Positions 15,985 through 24,963 of a stretch of DNA of 64,000 nt are shown piece by piece. The first letter of the stretch is position 1, and each line of letters starts with the position of its first letter. Made by a program: the position numbers and the translations under genes. The stretch covers positions 42,066-106,065 of the forward strand of contig JABCTC010000005.1 of the NCBI GenBank assembly GCA_018238545.1, read 5' to 3'. The notes under the pieces are model-generated. The model was given only the letters and a program-made list of their open reading frames with translations. It was not told where the DNA came from and searched no databases. Origin of the DNA: Candidatus Heimdallarchaeota archaeon (GTDB lineage: Archaea; Asgardarchaeota; Heimdallarchaeia; Heimdallarchaeales; Heimdallarchaeaceae).

Positions 15985-16700
15985 AAAAAGTTAGCAAAAT
16001 TATAGTTTTTATTTTACTTATAAGCATACTAGCTTTAGATTTTACAAGTTATGTTTCAATAAGTCAAGAGTCAGTATATACATCACCAAAGGAGACATTG
16101 GAAATCAATGGAGATACAAATTTCACTGTATATTCAACAGCACCTTTAACTTGGGAGTCAAACAGTCAGACAAATTATACAGTTTACTTTAATTCCACTG
16201 GCGTGCCCCTAGGTGAAAATATTACTCTTGTAAGTGTCGCAATTTACTATAATATTCCTGATAATCCCCACAGACAACAAGCTCGTATTCTTACTCCTCA
16301 AGTTAATCTAACAGGTGTTAACCAACAATATGAAATATTGAGTTCTCTACGACCTCCCTCAGATGCAGATGAGTTTAACATAACAATTGAAATCGTTGCT
16401 AGAAGCACATCTGAACCTGAAAACAAATTATTCGAAACACAATTCCCAGGGGATGGAATATATATTGATATTAAAACGGACTTGGTTCTACCTGTAATAA
16501 ATCTTCCAGGATTCCCAAATATCGAAACTTTTGCAAGGTGGATTTTCATTTTTGCAGTTGCTTTTGTAATAATCTCCTTACCAGCAATTTTCGTTGTTTC
16601 TTTCAAAATCCAAGATTTTGTGAAAACACGTAAAAAAAGTGGAAAGAAGGAGAGAACCAAAACGAGAAAAAGTAAAAGAGAAGGAGGAAAGAAAAAATGA
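15981..16700 (+). CDS. Exported single-pass protein with basic cytosolic tail (MoxR operon)
   Basis: 239 residues from ATG 15981, which overlaps the previous stop as ATGA; an earlier in-frame ATG at 15963 is less likely. Layout: signal peptide in the first 25 residues, a beta-rich exported domain with several N-glycosylation-type sites (NFT, NYT, NIT), a membrane segment near residues 192-215, and about 25 Lys/Arg-rich residues inside the cell. A type I membrane protein of this form could be a substrate or structural partner of the MoxR/DUF58 pair. It overlaps the next gene, again by ATGA, which shows tight translational coupling. Confidence 0.8.
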   Translation: MKKVSKIIVFILLISILALDFTSYVSISQESVYTSPKETLEINGDTNFTVYSTAPLTWESNSQTNYTVYFNSTGVPLGENITLVSVAIYYNIPDNPHRQQARILTPQVNLTGVNQQYEILSSLRPPSDADEFNITIEIVARSTSEPENKLFETQFPGDGIYIDIKTDLVLPVINLPGFPNIETFARWIFIFAVAFVIISLPAIFVVSFKIQDFVKTRKKSGKKERTKTRKSKREGGKKK

Positions 16701-18289
16701 GCTCTAAGGAAACCACCACACCACTTGAAAGATCAATGAAAAAAATGGATATTTTAATGAGATCCTTTGGAATGCGCACTAGAATCTTCAAAGGAAGAAC
16801 TCGAGCAGTTGTAAAGGGAACTAGAAAGGTTTATCCTTACGAGTTAAATGCCACTATCGTTGAAACTGCAAGAGGGGTCGGAATCAGAGTTAAACTAGAA
16901 AGAACTTGGTATACTTTTCTCAAACTAATACCATTTTCGATAATTCTAATATTCTCATTATTGCAGTATTTTGTACCATCTGCGGGACAAGTGATTGCAG
17001 ATGCTACAGGTGTTAATCTTTTTCTACTTATTTTAGGACCGACGCCAAACCCTATTGGACTCTGGGTTATTCTACCAATAATTGGCATTGTAATAGTTGG
17101 ATCCGAGATTCTGGAACGGATAATAAGAGCTAGATACATCCAAAATAGAATGCCTCGTTTCTTAAGCGGAGCAGAATGGATGGTTGCTGAACCACCTGTT
17201 GCACTCGATATAGTAAGTTCATCCAATAACTTAATTTGGTTAATGTATGTGATACTTATTATCATTTTTGCACCCTTATCCTTCCATGAAGAAATCTATG
17301 CAAAATTTCTAGAGGTTTATCAAGTTGAATCAGCTGCTTTGCGAAGCACAACACTGCTTATCTCTGTATTAGATGTAGCACTTGTATCTGGAATCATGTT
17401 TGCTATTCTTTATCAGAATTATGAGAAATTTAGAGGAAGTTTAGACAGGCAGCAAATGAGACATGACATTAAGCTTGAAGGTCAAACACGACAAATGTTC
17501 CAAGTTGTTCTAGGAGCAATATTCCTCGCAACACTTGAAATATCATTATTCTATTTCGCTTTCTGGTCTGCAATTACAGTAGTACAGGTTTTAATGTTCT
17601 ATGGGATAACTATAGCTTCAAGTGTACTAGGTTGTTGGTTGTACTGGCAAAAGGAGAGTTACAACTTTATTGCAATGGCTATCTGGTTCTTTCTAATAGA
17701 TGTTATAATGATATTCCTTAATGCGGACGATTCTTCCTACTCTTGGATGATTATTTGTCACCTATTCCTCATACTCCTAATAGCTATTCTTTCAATGAAT
17801 AGGCATTTTGAGCAATATCTAGAGAAAAAGGGTGTGTATGAACCTAGTTGGATTTTCAATCCCTTACCAATATTTTCTTTTATCGCTGTATTTCTAAAGA
17901 AAAAGGTTAGGGGGGTTAAAGGAGTAGAAAAGGATCTAGATGAAATCTTAGACGAAGAAATGAAAGATAGAGTGAAGGAAAAAGAACCTCTATTCATTGA
18001 TATAGGAAAAGTACGAATCAAAGGTAAAGAAGCTGTTAAAATCATTGAATATTATGAAAGATTAACTTCAAGAATAGTTAAAGGTGAGTTAAACATACTT
18101 TCTCTCACTGCTCTCGATGATCAAATCAAAGAGATTGTCAAATCTGACAAAAATCTAATGAAAGAAGCTGACCTGTTTTTCTCTACTGTTGACAGTCTCC
18201 TATGGCATGATGATTATAAACTCAAAGATGGTGAAAAGGTTCTCAAAATTGGAGAGAAACTGTATAATGAAATAATTAAAACAAGGTGA
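16697..18289 (+). CDS. Polytopic membrane protein (MoxR operon)
   Basis: 530 residues from ATG 16697 (ATGA overlap). After a basic cytosolic N-terminus of about 70 residues there are some eight or nine hydrophobic segments between residues 75 and 370, with a charged loop around 145-160 and another around 250. The last 130 residues are cytosolic, charged and helical. No transporter signature is visible, and I do not recognise the family. Its tight coupling to the genes on both sides indicates a membrane complex built with or controlled by the MoxR ATPase. Confidence 0.8.
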   Translation: MSSKETTTPLERSMKKMDILMRSFGMRTRIFKGRTRAVVKGTRKVYPYELNATIVETARGVGIRVKLERTWYTFLKLIPFSIILIFSLLQYFVPSAGQVIADATGVNLFLLILGPTPNPIGLWVILPIIGIVIVGSEILERIIRARYIQNRMPRFLSGAEWMVAEPPVALDIVSSSNNLIWLMYVILIIIFAPLSFHEEIYAKFLEVYQVESAALRSTTLLISVLDVALVSGIMFAILYQNYEKFRGSLDRQQMRHDIKLEGQTRQMFQVVLGAIFLATLEISLFYFAFWSAITVVQVLMFYGITIASSVLGCWLYWQKESYNFIAMAIWFFLIDVIMIFLNADDSSYSWMIICHLFLILLIAILSMNRHFEQYLEKKGVYEPSWIFNPLPIFSFIAVFLKKKVRGVKGVEKDLDEILDEEMKDRVKEKEPLFIDIGKVRIKGKEAVKIIEYYERLTSRIVKGELNILSLTALDDQIKEIVKSDKNLMKEADLFFSTVDSLLWHDDYKLKDGEKVLKIGEKLYNEIIKTR

Positions 18290-18293
18290 GAAT

Positions 18294-19232
18294 TTGACTG
18301 TAGTGGATGAAAAAAAGACTGTGCGAGAAGAAAAGGGTAAAATAAAAATACCTCTCAAAAAGATTAAGAGATTGGAAATCTTAGCTAAAGAGAGGTCCAC
18401 AAGTTTTCTTCAAGGACATCGTAGATCCATTTTCAGAGGGCCAGGAACCGAGTATGCTGATCTAAGAGAGTATAACGAGGGAGACGACTTGAGGTTCATT
18501 GATTGGAATGCATCATCACGTGTTCCATTCAAATTGATTGTGAGAGATTATGAACAAGAGAGAAACACTAACATAATCATGATGATGGATACTAGTCATT
18601 CCATGCTACTGGGAGAACCAATCCCAAGAATAAAGATGGCTGTTGAATCCATTGCTACACTTGCTTACACAGTAATGAATAACAGAGATAAATTTGGGTG
18701 GGCATCTTTTTCTGATAAAGTACACAACTATATTCCACCAAGAGGAGGAAAAACTCATCTCTATCATGTATTCAATGAAATGCTGAAAATTGCTCCTCAT
18801 GGAACAACTAATATCGGAGAGACAGTAAGAGAGATTGCACTTTCACAGAAAAGGAGATCTATCATAATCATTCTAACTGATTTGCATAGTGATTTAGAAG
18901 GGGCATTAGATGGCTTCAAGATTGCAAAAGCAAAAAGACATGAGTTAAAGCTCATACACATTCATGATCCAGAAGAATTCTTATTTCCAAAACAACCTAG
19001 GCAGATTAAATTCCAAGATCCAGATACTGAGGAGATACAAGTGATTAACTTCAGTAATCTTCTCGAACGAGGTAAATTTATGTTTGAACTTGGTTTGCAA
19101 ATTAATAAGATTAATGACTTTAAACGAAGTATAAGAGGACTCAATATTGATGTTATTGATGCACCTACAACAATCTTAACTGAAAAGCTGTTATTGGCTT
19201 ATTTCGGAACTAAAAGAAGGAGCCTTATGTAA
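18294..19232 (+). CDS. DUF58 / von Willebrand factor A-like protein
   Basis: 312 residues from TTG 18294 (a GTG at 18303 is an alternative; AAGGTGAG at 18283-18290 is close to both). The DUF58 signature lies at about residues 42-85 (SIFRGPGTEYADLREYNEGD and RFIDWNASSR). It is followed by a vWA-like domain with the metal-site motif DTSHS (in MMMDTSHSM) and strands such as SIIIILTDLHSD. DUF58 proteins are the usual partners of MoxR ATPases in bacteria and archaea. The family role is presumed to be chaperoning or complex assembly at the membrane. Confidence 0.92.
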   Translation: MTVVDEKKTVREEKGKIKIPLKKIKRLEILAKERSTSFLQGHRRSIFRGPGTEYADLREYNEGDDLRFIDWNASSRVPFKLIVRDYEQERNTNIIMMMDTSHSMLLGEPIPRIKMAVESIATLAYTVMNNRDKFGWASFSDKVHNYIPPRGGKTHLYHVFNEMLKIAPHGTTNIGETVREIALSQKRRSIIIILTDLHSDLEGALDGFKIAKAKRHELKLIHIHDPEEFLFPKQPRQIKFQDPDTEEIQVINFSNLLERGKFMFELGLQINKINDFKRSIRGLNIDVIDAPTTILTEKLLLAYFGTKRRSLM

Positions 19233-21094
19233 TGAAGAACATTAAGATATCTACAATATTTATAATTTTCTTGTTCTTATTCAGTTCAAGCACTCTGTCA
19301 ATTATTGAAACTACAAGCATCGTTATAGCAGGTAGTTCAAGTTCAGGAGACATTCCACCTCCAAGTGGTTCTGGCGGTGATACGGGAGGAGGAGGAGCTG
19401 CTGGAGGATTATATCTCAACTACAGAATCCCATTACTGTTTCGCTCTGGTCCCTATGGTCCTTCGTTAATTGCAATAAATTCTATAGAAAATGAAACATT
19501 AGTTATTTTCGAATTCAATAACACAAGATTTCCAGATTACACTGCAGTGATAAATGTAGGTGAAACCTTAATTCTAGATCCTTCAAAAATACCAGAACTC
19601 AGAAATGGTTCACTTATTCAAGCTTTTACCCCGCTTCAAATTACTGTTTTTCATCAATCTAATTCGCCCGGATTTGATGATACATATTCCTACTCTCCGT
19701 TAGTGATGCAAATGTGGGGAAGAATTTACCAATCAGTTTACGATGATATGCGTGCTATCATTGTTGCAGGATATAATAACACAGAAATTGAAATTAGAAC
19801 TCCTGGAAAAGAATCAGAATATATTGACATACCTTTAATTGGTCAAACTACAAATATCACTGTTTCTAAGGATACGATTATTGAAGCAAATGGTCCAATA
19901 GGAGTGGTTTTTTACTCTCTATCTAGCACCACTGGTTCTTTTACTTTTACAGGCATACCCCACTTTCTCTGGGGAACTGAATACTTCGTTTACAGTAGAC
20001 CAGCAAATGACACTTTACCTCTACTTGAAGGGGACATAGAACTGTCAATATCAGCTGTAGGATTAGGGGAGAAGATACACGCTATTACAAATCTCAATGA
20101 TGATCATCTTGTAGATATTCCAGATAATGAATCAGTTTTAGTTCCAAATAGTAATCTAGATCCCGGAGAATACTATCACAACTTTGTGAGTCTTACTACA
20201 TATTTTTCACTAACAGCTTTGTATAATTATACATATAATGGAGTAGCTCACAAATCAGCTATTGGATATATTTCGGTCGAAAATATGAAATACGCAGAAC
20301 TATTCTACACAAAATTCGCTTATAATAACAGCGAACTTAAATCTGTTATCTTAACAGATGCAACACCAGTATATCCTCTAGTTATTCTTGGAATGGACAT
20401 ATACCTTGACATCGAAAATTATATCGAATTAAACAAAGGGGATTACTTCTCGTATAGTGGACATGAGTATTTAGGTGTTTTTGGAAACGGATCAGTCTAT
20501 TCTTTTGTAGAAACATCTACCCCCGAAACAATCAACTGGAATAGTTCCACAAACATTCTTTATCCACTTAATTTATTCTCATATAAGTATAGTACATCAA
20601 CTTATTTCCCCTCCTGGTACAGATTCCCCAACATAAATGTAAAAGAAGTGTTGATTAGTCCTAAAATTCCTACAGAATTCCGTAGATTACAGTTAGATAT
20701 TTTTGTTCAAAACAACGGTTCAATTCCTTCTGCTCCGTTTTGGGTAACTGTTTATGTTAATGATTCACTAAAAATCAATACAAAACTGGATGGTATAGAT
20801 ATTAATCAGAGTATCCCTGTAACATATGAAGAATTCCAAAGCTTTGGTTTAAAAATTCTAAATGTTTCAATATTCACGGATTCTCAAAACCAAATATTTG
20901 AACTCGCAGAATTTGACAACTCGCTTCAATTCTTTATTGAAATTAAGCGTAATTGGAACATAATTTATACAGGGGTTGCCATAGCAGTCGCAGTAGTAGG
21001 GTTTGTTGTATACATTATTACAAAAAAAATAGTAAAACAACGTAAAAAGAACAAATCTCGATTCGATGTTATTCTCAGTGATATTGAGGTCTGA
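19232..21094 (+). CDS. Secreted membrane-anchored protein with CARDB-like domain (MoxR operon)
   Basis: 620 residues; the ATG at 19232 overlaps the previous stop by one base. Layout: signal peptide (1-32), a Gly/Ser/Pro-rich low-complexity stretch (36-60), a large exported beta-rich body with many N-x-S/T sites, a CARDB-type (bacterial Ig-like adhesion) domain at about 470-575 (LQLDIFVQNNGSIPSAPFWVTVYVN in its core), a membrane segment at about 583-603 and a basic cytosolic tail. It is probably displayed on the cell surface. The N-terminal low-complexity region explains the Pro-rich antisense open frame there. Confidence 0.82.
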   Translation: MKNIKISTIFIIFLFLFSSSTLSIIETTSIVIAGSSSSGDIPPPSGSGGDTGGGGAAGGLYLNYRIPLLFRSGPYGPSLIAINSIENETLVIFEFNNTRFPDYTAVINVGETLILDPSKIPELRNGSLIQAFTPLQITVFHQSNSPGFDDTYSYSPLVMQMWGRIYQSVYDDMRAIIVAGYNNTEIEIRTPGKESEYIDIPLIGQTTNITVSKDTIIEANGPIGVVFYSLSSTTGSFTFTGIPHFLWGTEYFVYSRPANDTLPLLEGDIELSISAVGLGEKIHAITNLNDDHLVDIPDNESVLVPNSNLDPGEYYHNFVSLTTYFSLTALYNYTYNGVAHKSAIGYISVENMKYAELFYTKFAYNNSELKSVILTDATPVYPLVILGMDIYLDIENYIELNKGDYFSYSGHEYLGVFGNGSVYSFVETSTPETINWNSSTNILYPLNLFSYKYSTSTYFPSWYRFPNINVKEVLISPKIPTEFRRLQLDIFVQNNGSIPSAPFWVTVYVNDSLKINTKLDGIDINQSIPVTYEEFQSFGLKILNVSIFTDSQNQIFELAEFDNSLQFFIEIKRNWNIIYTGVAIAVAVVGFVVYIITKKIVKQRKKNKSRFDVILSDIEV

Positions 21095-21098
21095 AAAA

Positions 21099-23312
21099 AT
21101 GGTTGCCAATCTAGAAGATAATCAAATTAAGAAACGTAAAGAAAACGAGAAAGAAGAGTTTACGCCCCTTAGCGTGATATTAGCTAGGGATCTTATTTTC
21201 ATGGATTGGACTGTTCAATTTGGAGGACAGATATTAGGATTGATAGTTGGTGTGCTCTTAGGTTTTCTATTTGGTGCAAATATGGGCGCTTTGTTTGGTT
21301 TTGGTGACTCAGATACCATCGATTTTTCAGCTTACCTTGCAATACAGATAGGAACAATAATTGCTGTTCTAGTTTTAAGTGTTTTTTATATTCAGAAGAT
21401 GGGTATTAAAATTAATTCACCAAAGAAGATAGCAAGAAACAAACTTAATATAGCAAAAATATCTTTCTTTGGTCTTTCTTTCATCTTTGCTCTAGCTTTA
21501 CTATATAACTCTGTCCTCGTTCCTGCAGTTCATAAAGTTGCAGGGATATTAGTTGAACCAGGAGTCCCAGAACCTGGCACAGAACCAACACAGGGAGTTT
21601 ATGTTGATTTTAAAACCACCAATCAATATATTTTTCTTTTAGTAACAATAATGTTAGCAGTTGCAGTTTTTGCTTTGCTTTTTGCTGGCATCATGTATGC
21701 GATCAACGTCAAAGTTAATACAAAAATAGGTGTCGCAATCGGCTCATCAACAATTTTGTTAACCTTCTATCTACTTTCTCAAGGTTCAATTCAGTCTTAC
21801 ATATTAGAAGCATTTTCTACGAAATCATATTCTTTACTTTTAGTTTTTCTTACTGATTTCTTCTATTATTTGCTAGTCGCATTTATCACAATATTGGCTT
21901 ATCACTTAAGTAGAAGGATTGAACTTTCAGTTCTTCTGCTCTTTATCGGGTTTACATTTGGGTATGGTGCTCCTTCAAACGTAGTTCTTCAAATAATTGC
22001 ACTTAAATGGGGATTTCCAAACTTCTCTGACGGAATTACAACTACCGCTGATATTTTAGCAAGGACTGTTGAAGGAATCGAATATGCCGGAGTGTTTGGT
22101 ATAGCACTCTACCCGTTTATTTTTTATCAGGATACGACCAAATTTTTTAAACAATTTTGGATAACTTTGAAAAAACAAGGGCTTTCACTGTTAGTTTTTA
22201 CAATAGTAATTTTTGCGATTGAGTTAATTATCCAGGCATTGTTTGGTTCTCTAGGAATTTTCTTTTCTCTGATAATTTTCATAGTATTGGTGTTTTTGGT
22301 TAACATGTTAATCTCTGCTAAATATGGAAAGCAAAGCTATACAGGTTTAATGAAACAAATGACATTGAAAACTCTTCAGATGAGTGATCCAATCGTGCCA
22401 AATCTAAAACATCAGTCTAAGTTTTTAGAGCGTAAAGCAAGAAAACGAGAGTGGAGTACATTGATAATGGGAACCACAATACCCGTTGCTATATATTTTC
22501 TAGTAATGTATTTAACAACTGCAATTACTAGTACAACCCTAATTGGCACCACGATATTTTTATTCACAGCTGTTCCGATTTCTATTGCTGTAATGTCTTT
22601 TGCAACTGTGTTTTATTTCTCTAGAGATCCTCTAATCAAAGGATATTTTAGTTATCCGATTAAAATTCTATTACTTTTAGGGAGCATTTCGTATTTCTTT
22701 TACGCGAATTATGGTTTAGTCTATAATGTTTTAGGGATATATCCGTTAATTGCCATTGCATATATTCCTTTTATTGCACTGCCCATAGTAAGAAAAGCGA
22801 AAGTTGGAACATTGCTTCTTGCGATTGCTGGTGAAAATAAGCAGAAAGCTTTGAATAAATTATCACTTAGAAAAGATGTTAATTTTGACATTCTGGCAGA
22901 GACCTATTATAAATCACCAACTATTTTCAAAAATTGGCTAGCTTTACTCTTAACAAAAAATGGTGAAAGAGAAACCACATTAAAGAATCTCGAAACTTCC
23001 TTAACAAGCAGTTTTCCTTTAGAGCGAGCTAATGCATCTTTGTGTTTCCTTTACTTGAATGAAAAAAGCATTCTAGAAAGGATTATCATTCTCCTAGAAA
23101 ATGATACTGATCCAAGAGTGAGAAATGCAATAGCATATGGTTTAAGGTATACTGAAGATGTCCACGAAGAATTATACAAAAGAGTTATTGATTCACAACA
23201 TTATGAAGACGATGCTCAGGTACTGCAAACACTGAAAGAAACAGTTATCATACTAGATCAAGCCTTTTCCTCAAAATTAGAAGAGGAGGAAATAGGAATG
23301 GCAGAGATTTAG
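21099..23312 (+). CDS. Polytopic membrane protein with C-terminal HEAT-like repeats (MoxR operon)
   Basis: 737 residues from ATG 21099; the open frame begins earlier, but the first 11 codons overlap the previous gene. A charged cytosolic N-terminus is followed by about 14 hydrophobic segments up to residue 560. The C-terminal 170 residues are soluble and helical with HEAT-like pairs (PLERANASLCFLYLNEKSI, DPRVRNAIAYGLRYTEDV), ending acidic. It is the last gene of the MoxR run. A fused membrane channel-like body and protein-binding HEAT tail would suit a scaffold or transport role, but the family is not recognised. Confidence 0.8.
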   Translation: MVANLEDNQIKKRKENEKEEFTPLSVILARDLIFMDWTVQFGGQILGLIVGVLLGFLFGANMGALFGFGDSDTIDFSAYLAIQIGTIIAVLVLSVFYIQKMGIKINSPKKIARNKLNIAKISFFGLSFIFALALLYNSVLVPAVHKVAGILVEPGVPEPGTEPTQGVYVDFKTTNQYIFLLVTIMLAVAVFALLFAGIMYAINVKVNTKIGVAIGSSTILLTFYLLSQGSIQSYILEAFSTKSYSLLLVFLTDFFYYLLVAFITILAYHLSRRIELSVLLLFIGFTFGYGAPSNVVLQIIALKWGFPNFSDGITTTADILARTVEGIEYAGVFGIALYPFIFYQDTTKFFKQFWITLKKQGLSLLVFTIVIFAIELIIQALFGSLGIFFSLIIFIVLVFLVNMLISAKYGKQSYTGLMKQMTLKTLQMSDPIVPNLKHQSKFLERKARKREWSTLIMGTTIPVAIYFLVMYLTTAITSTTLIGTTIFLFTAVPISIAVMSFATVFYFSRDPLIKGYFSYPIKILLLLGSISYFFYANYGLVYNVLGIYPLIAIAYIPFIALPIVRKAKVGTLLLAIAGENKQKALNKLSLRKDVNFDILAETYYKSPTIFKNWLALLLTKNGERETTLKNLETSLTSSFPLERANASLCFLYLNEKSILERIIILLENDTDPRVRNAIAYGLRYTEDVHEELYKRVIDSQHYEDDAQVLQTLKETVIILDQAFSSKLEEEEIGMAEI

Positions 23313-23408
23313 TATTGATATTCATTAATATGGAATCAATAAATTGCAAAATCGATATTTCCTTTGTTTCAGAGAAGTTCTTATAAATCAGTGAGCTCAG
23401 TAATTCCT

Positions 23409-24275
23409 ATGGAAATTAGATTTGTAACTGATAGTGGCTCCGATATAGATTTTGATTATGCCGACAAAATAGGAGCCAAGATTGTTCCACTAAGTGTGAC
23501 ATTCAGTGATGATGCTAATGTTGAACATTTTGAAGATAAGAATTTTGATTTAGAATCATATTACAAAAAATATAAAACAGATGGCGATTTCTCTGCAAAA
23601 ACTGCACAACCTAATCCAGGGGCGTTCTTCAAAGTATTTCAGGAACTAGCTGCTGAGGGAGCAAAGGAAATCATTGTAGTTACTTTGAGCTCAGGTTTAA
23701 GTGCAACAATTAACAGTGCTCGCTTAGGTGCTAATATGCTCAAAAAGAAAGATGATTCAATAAAAGTTCATCTTGTTGACGCACTTAATGCTTCTTACTC
23801 TGAAGTTTTTCTATTAGAGAAGGGGATCAAATTAAGAGACGAAGGAAAGTCTGGAGATGAGATTGTTAACTTATTGAGAGCTCATACTAAGAACATTAAA
23901 ACATTCATACTCTTGCCATCCTTGAAATATTTGCGCAAAGGTGGAAGAATTTCTGTTACCAAATACATTCTTGGTTCATTACTGAAGAAAAGACCAATAA
24001 CTATTGTTAATAGTGAAGGTAAAAATGATGTAGCTGCCACAGTAAAAGAAACAGATGAAGGGATTCAGAAGATTATTGAACTAACAACAGAAGATTTCAG
24101 TAGGTTCCCAAAACAAGTTTGTATTATTCATGGTAGTAATCTTGAAAGAGCTGGGCTCATGGAAAAGGCAATTAAAAAACATATTAAAGATGCAAAAATA
24201 ATTGTAAGATGTACAGGAGTTACTATTTCTGCACATACTGGACCAGATGTAGTTGCATTAATTTCGGAATTCTAA
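23409..24275 (+). CDS. DegV family fatty-acid-binding protein
   Basis: 288 residues from ATG 23409; the frame is open 45 nt upstream but without coding character. The N-terminus (IRFVTDSGSDIDFDYADKIG) and the motif TAQPNPGAF then VTLSSGLSATINSA are diagnostic of DegV, as is LKYLRKGGRIS in the second domain. In bacteria the DegV/FakB family binds a fatty acid and presents it to a kinase; DegV proteins in archaea, whose lipids are ether-linked, are of uncertain function. It stands between the MoxR operon and the convergent acd genes. Confidence 0.92.
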   Translation: MEIRFVTDSGSDIDFDYADKIGAKIVPLSVTFSDDANVEHFEDKNFDLESYYKKYKTDGDFSAKTAQPNPGAFFKVFQELAAEGAKEIIVVTLSSGLSATINSARLGANMLKKKDDSIKVHLVDALNASYSEVFLLEKGIKLRDEGKSGDEIVNLLRAHTKNIKTFILLPSLKYLRKGGRISVTKYILGSLLKKRPITIVNSEGKNDVAATVKETDEGIQKIIELTTEDFSRFPKQVCIIHGSNLERAGLMEKAIKKHIKDAKIIVRCTGVTISAHTGPDVVALISEF

Positions 24276-24277
24276 AA

Positions 24278-24961
24278 CTATTTTAGAATTATCCTAGCAT
24301 CTACAGGAAAGATTCCATCTTCATTAGCTATAATTGGATTGATATCCATTTCAGTTACATATTCTCTATTTTCCCAAGCTAATTGAGAAATCTTAACTAT
24401 TAAATCAGCTAACTGATCCTTGTTAACCTTTGGTTGCCCTCTAAATCCTTCAAGTAGAATTTTTGCTTTTATCTCTCCGATTGCCCCAAGAGCTTGTTCT
24501 TTTGTAACAGGGCACATTCTAAAAACAACATCCTTTATTGCTTCTACAAGTACACCCCCCACACCAAAGAGGATTACCGGACCAAATGTTGAATCAGTAC
24601 TTGTACCAATAATTAGTTCAAGTCCTTTCTTTACCATTTTTTCAACAAGAACACCAGCGATTTCTATATTTTCAAACCGTCTCATGAAGTCAATATAAGT
24701 TTCCTTAACTTCTTGTTCATTTGATAAATCTATTACAACGGCACCAGAATCGGTTTTGTGCATAACATCTTTTGACATAAGTTTTAGTACAACTGGAAAA
24801 CCAAATTCTTTTGCAGATTCAATAGCTTCTTCTTCATTTAAAACTAATTTTGATGGAGGGATAAGTATATTCATGTTTTGTAAAACTTGTTTAGCTTCAT
24901 GTTCTAATAACCAGCTTCTGTTTTCTTGTTTTGTTTTTTCAAATAACTCTCTATTATTCAT
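24278..24961 (-). CDS. acdB: Acyl-CoA synthetase (ADP-forming), beta subunit, ATP-grasp
   Basis: 227 residues from ATG 24961, with GGAGG seven nucleotides upstream inside the end of the alpha gene. This is the small ATP-grasp subunit: FPVVLKLMSKDVMHKTDSGAV (nucleotide-binding lobe), GVLVEKMVKKGLELIIG, PVILFGVGGVLVEAIKDVVF and EMDINPII. With the alpha subunit encoded just upstream (2-nt gap) it converts acetyl- or acyl-CoA, ADP and phosphate to the acid, CoA and ATP, the archaeal energy-conserving step after ferredoxin-linked 2-oxoacid oxidation. A paralogue lies at 38740-39432. Confidence 0.92.
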   Translation of the reverse strand: MNNRELFEKTKQENRSWLLEHEAKQVLQNMNILIPPSKLVLNEEEAIESAKEFGFPVVLKLMSKDVMHKTDSGAVVIDLSNEQEVKETYIDFMRRFENIEIAGVLVEKMVKKGLELIIGTSTDSTFGPVILFGVGGVLVEAIKDVVFRMCPVTKEQALGAIGEIKAKILLEGFRGQPKVNKDQLADLIVKISQLAWENREYVTEMDINPIIANEDGIFPVDARIILK

Positions 24962-24963
24962 TT

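Noticed and set aside
19225..19419. Minus-strand Pro-rich open frame
   Set aside because: Shadow of the Gly/Ser/Pro-rich stretch in the CARDB-domain protein.
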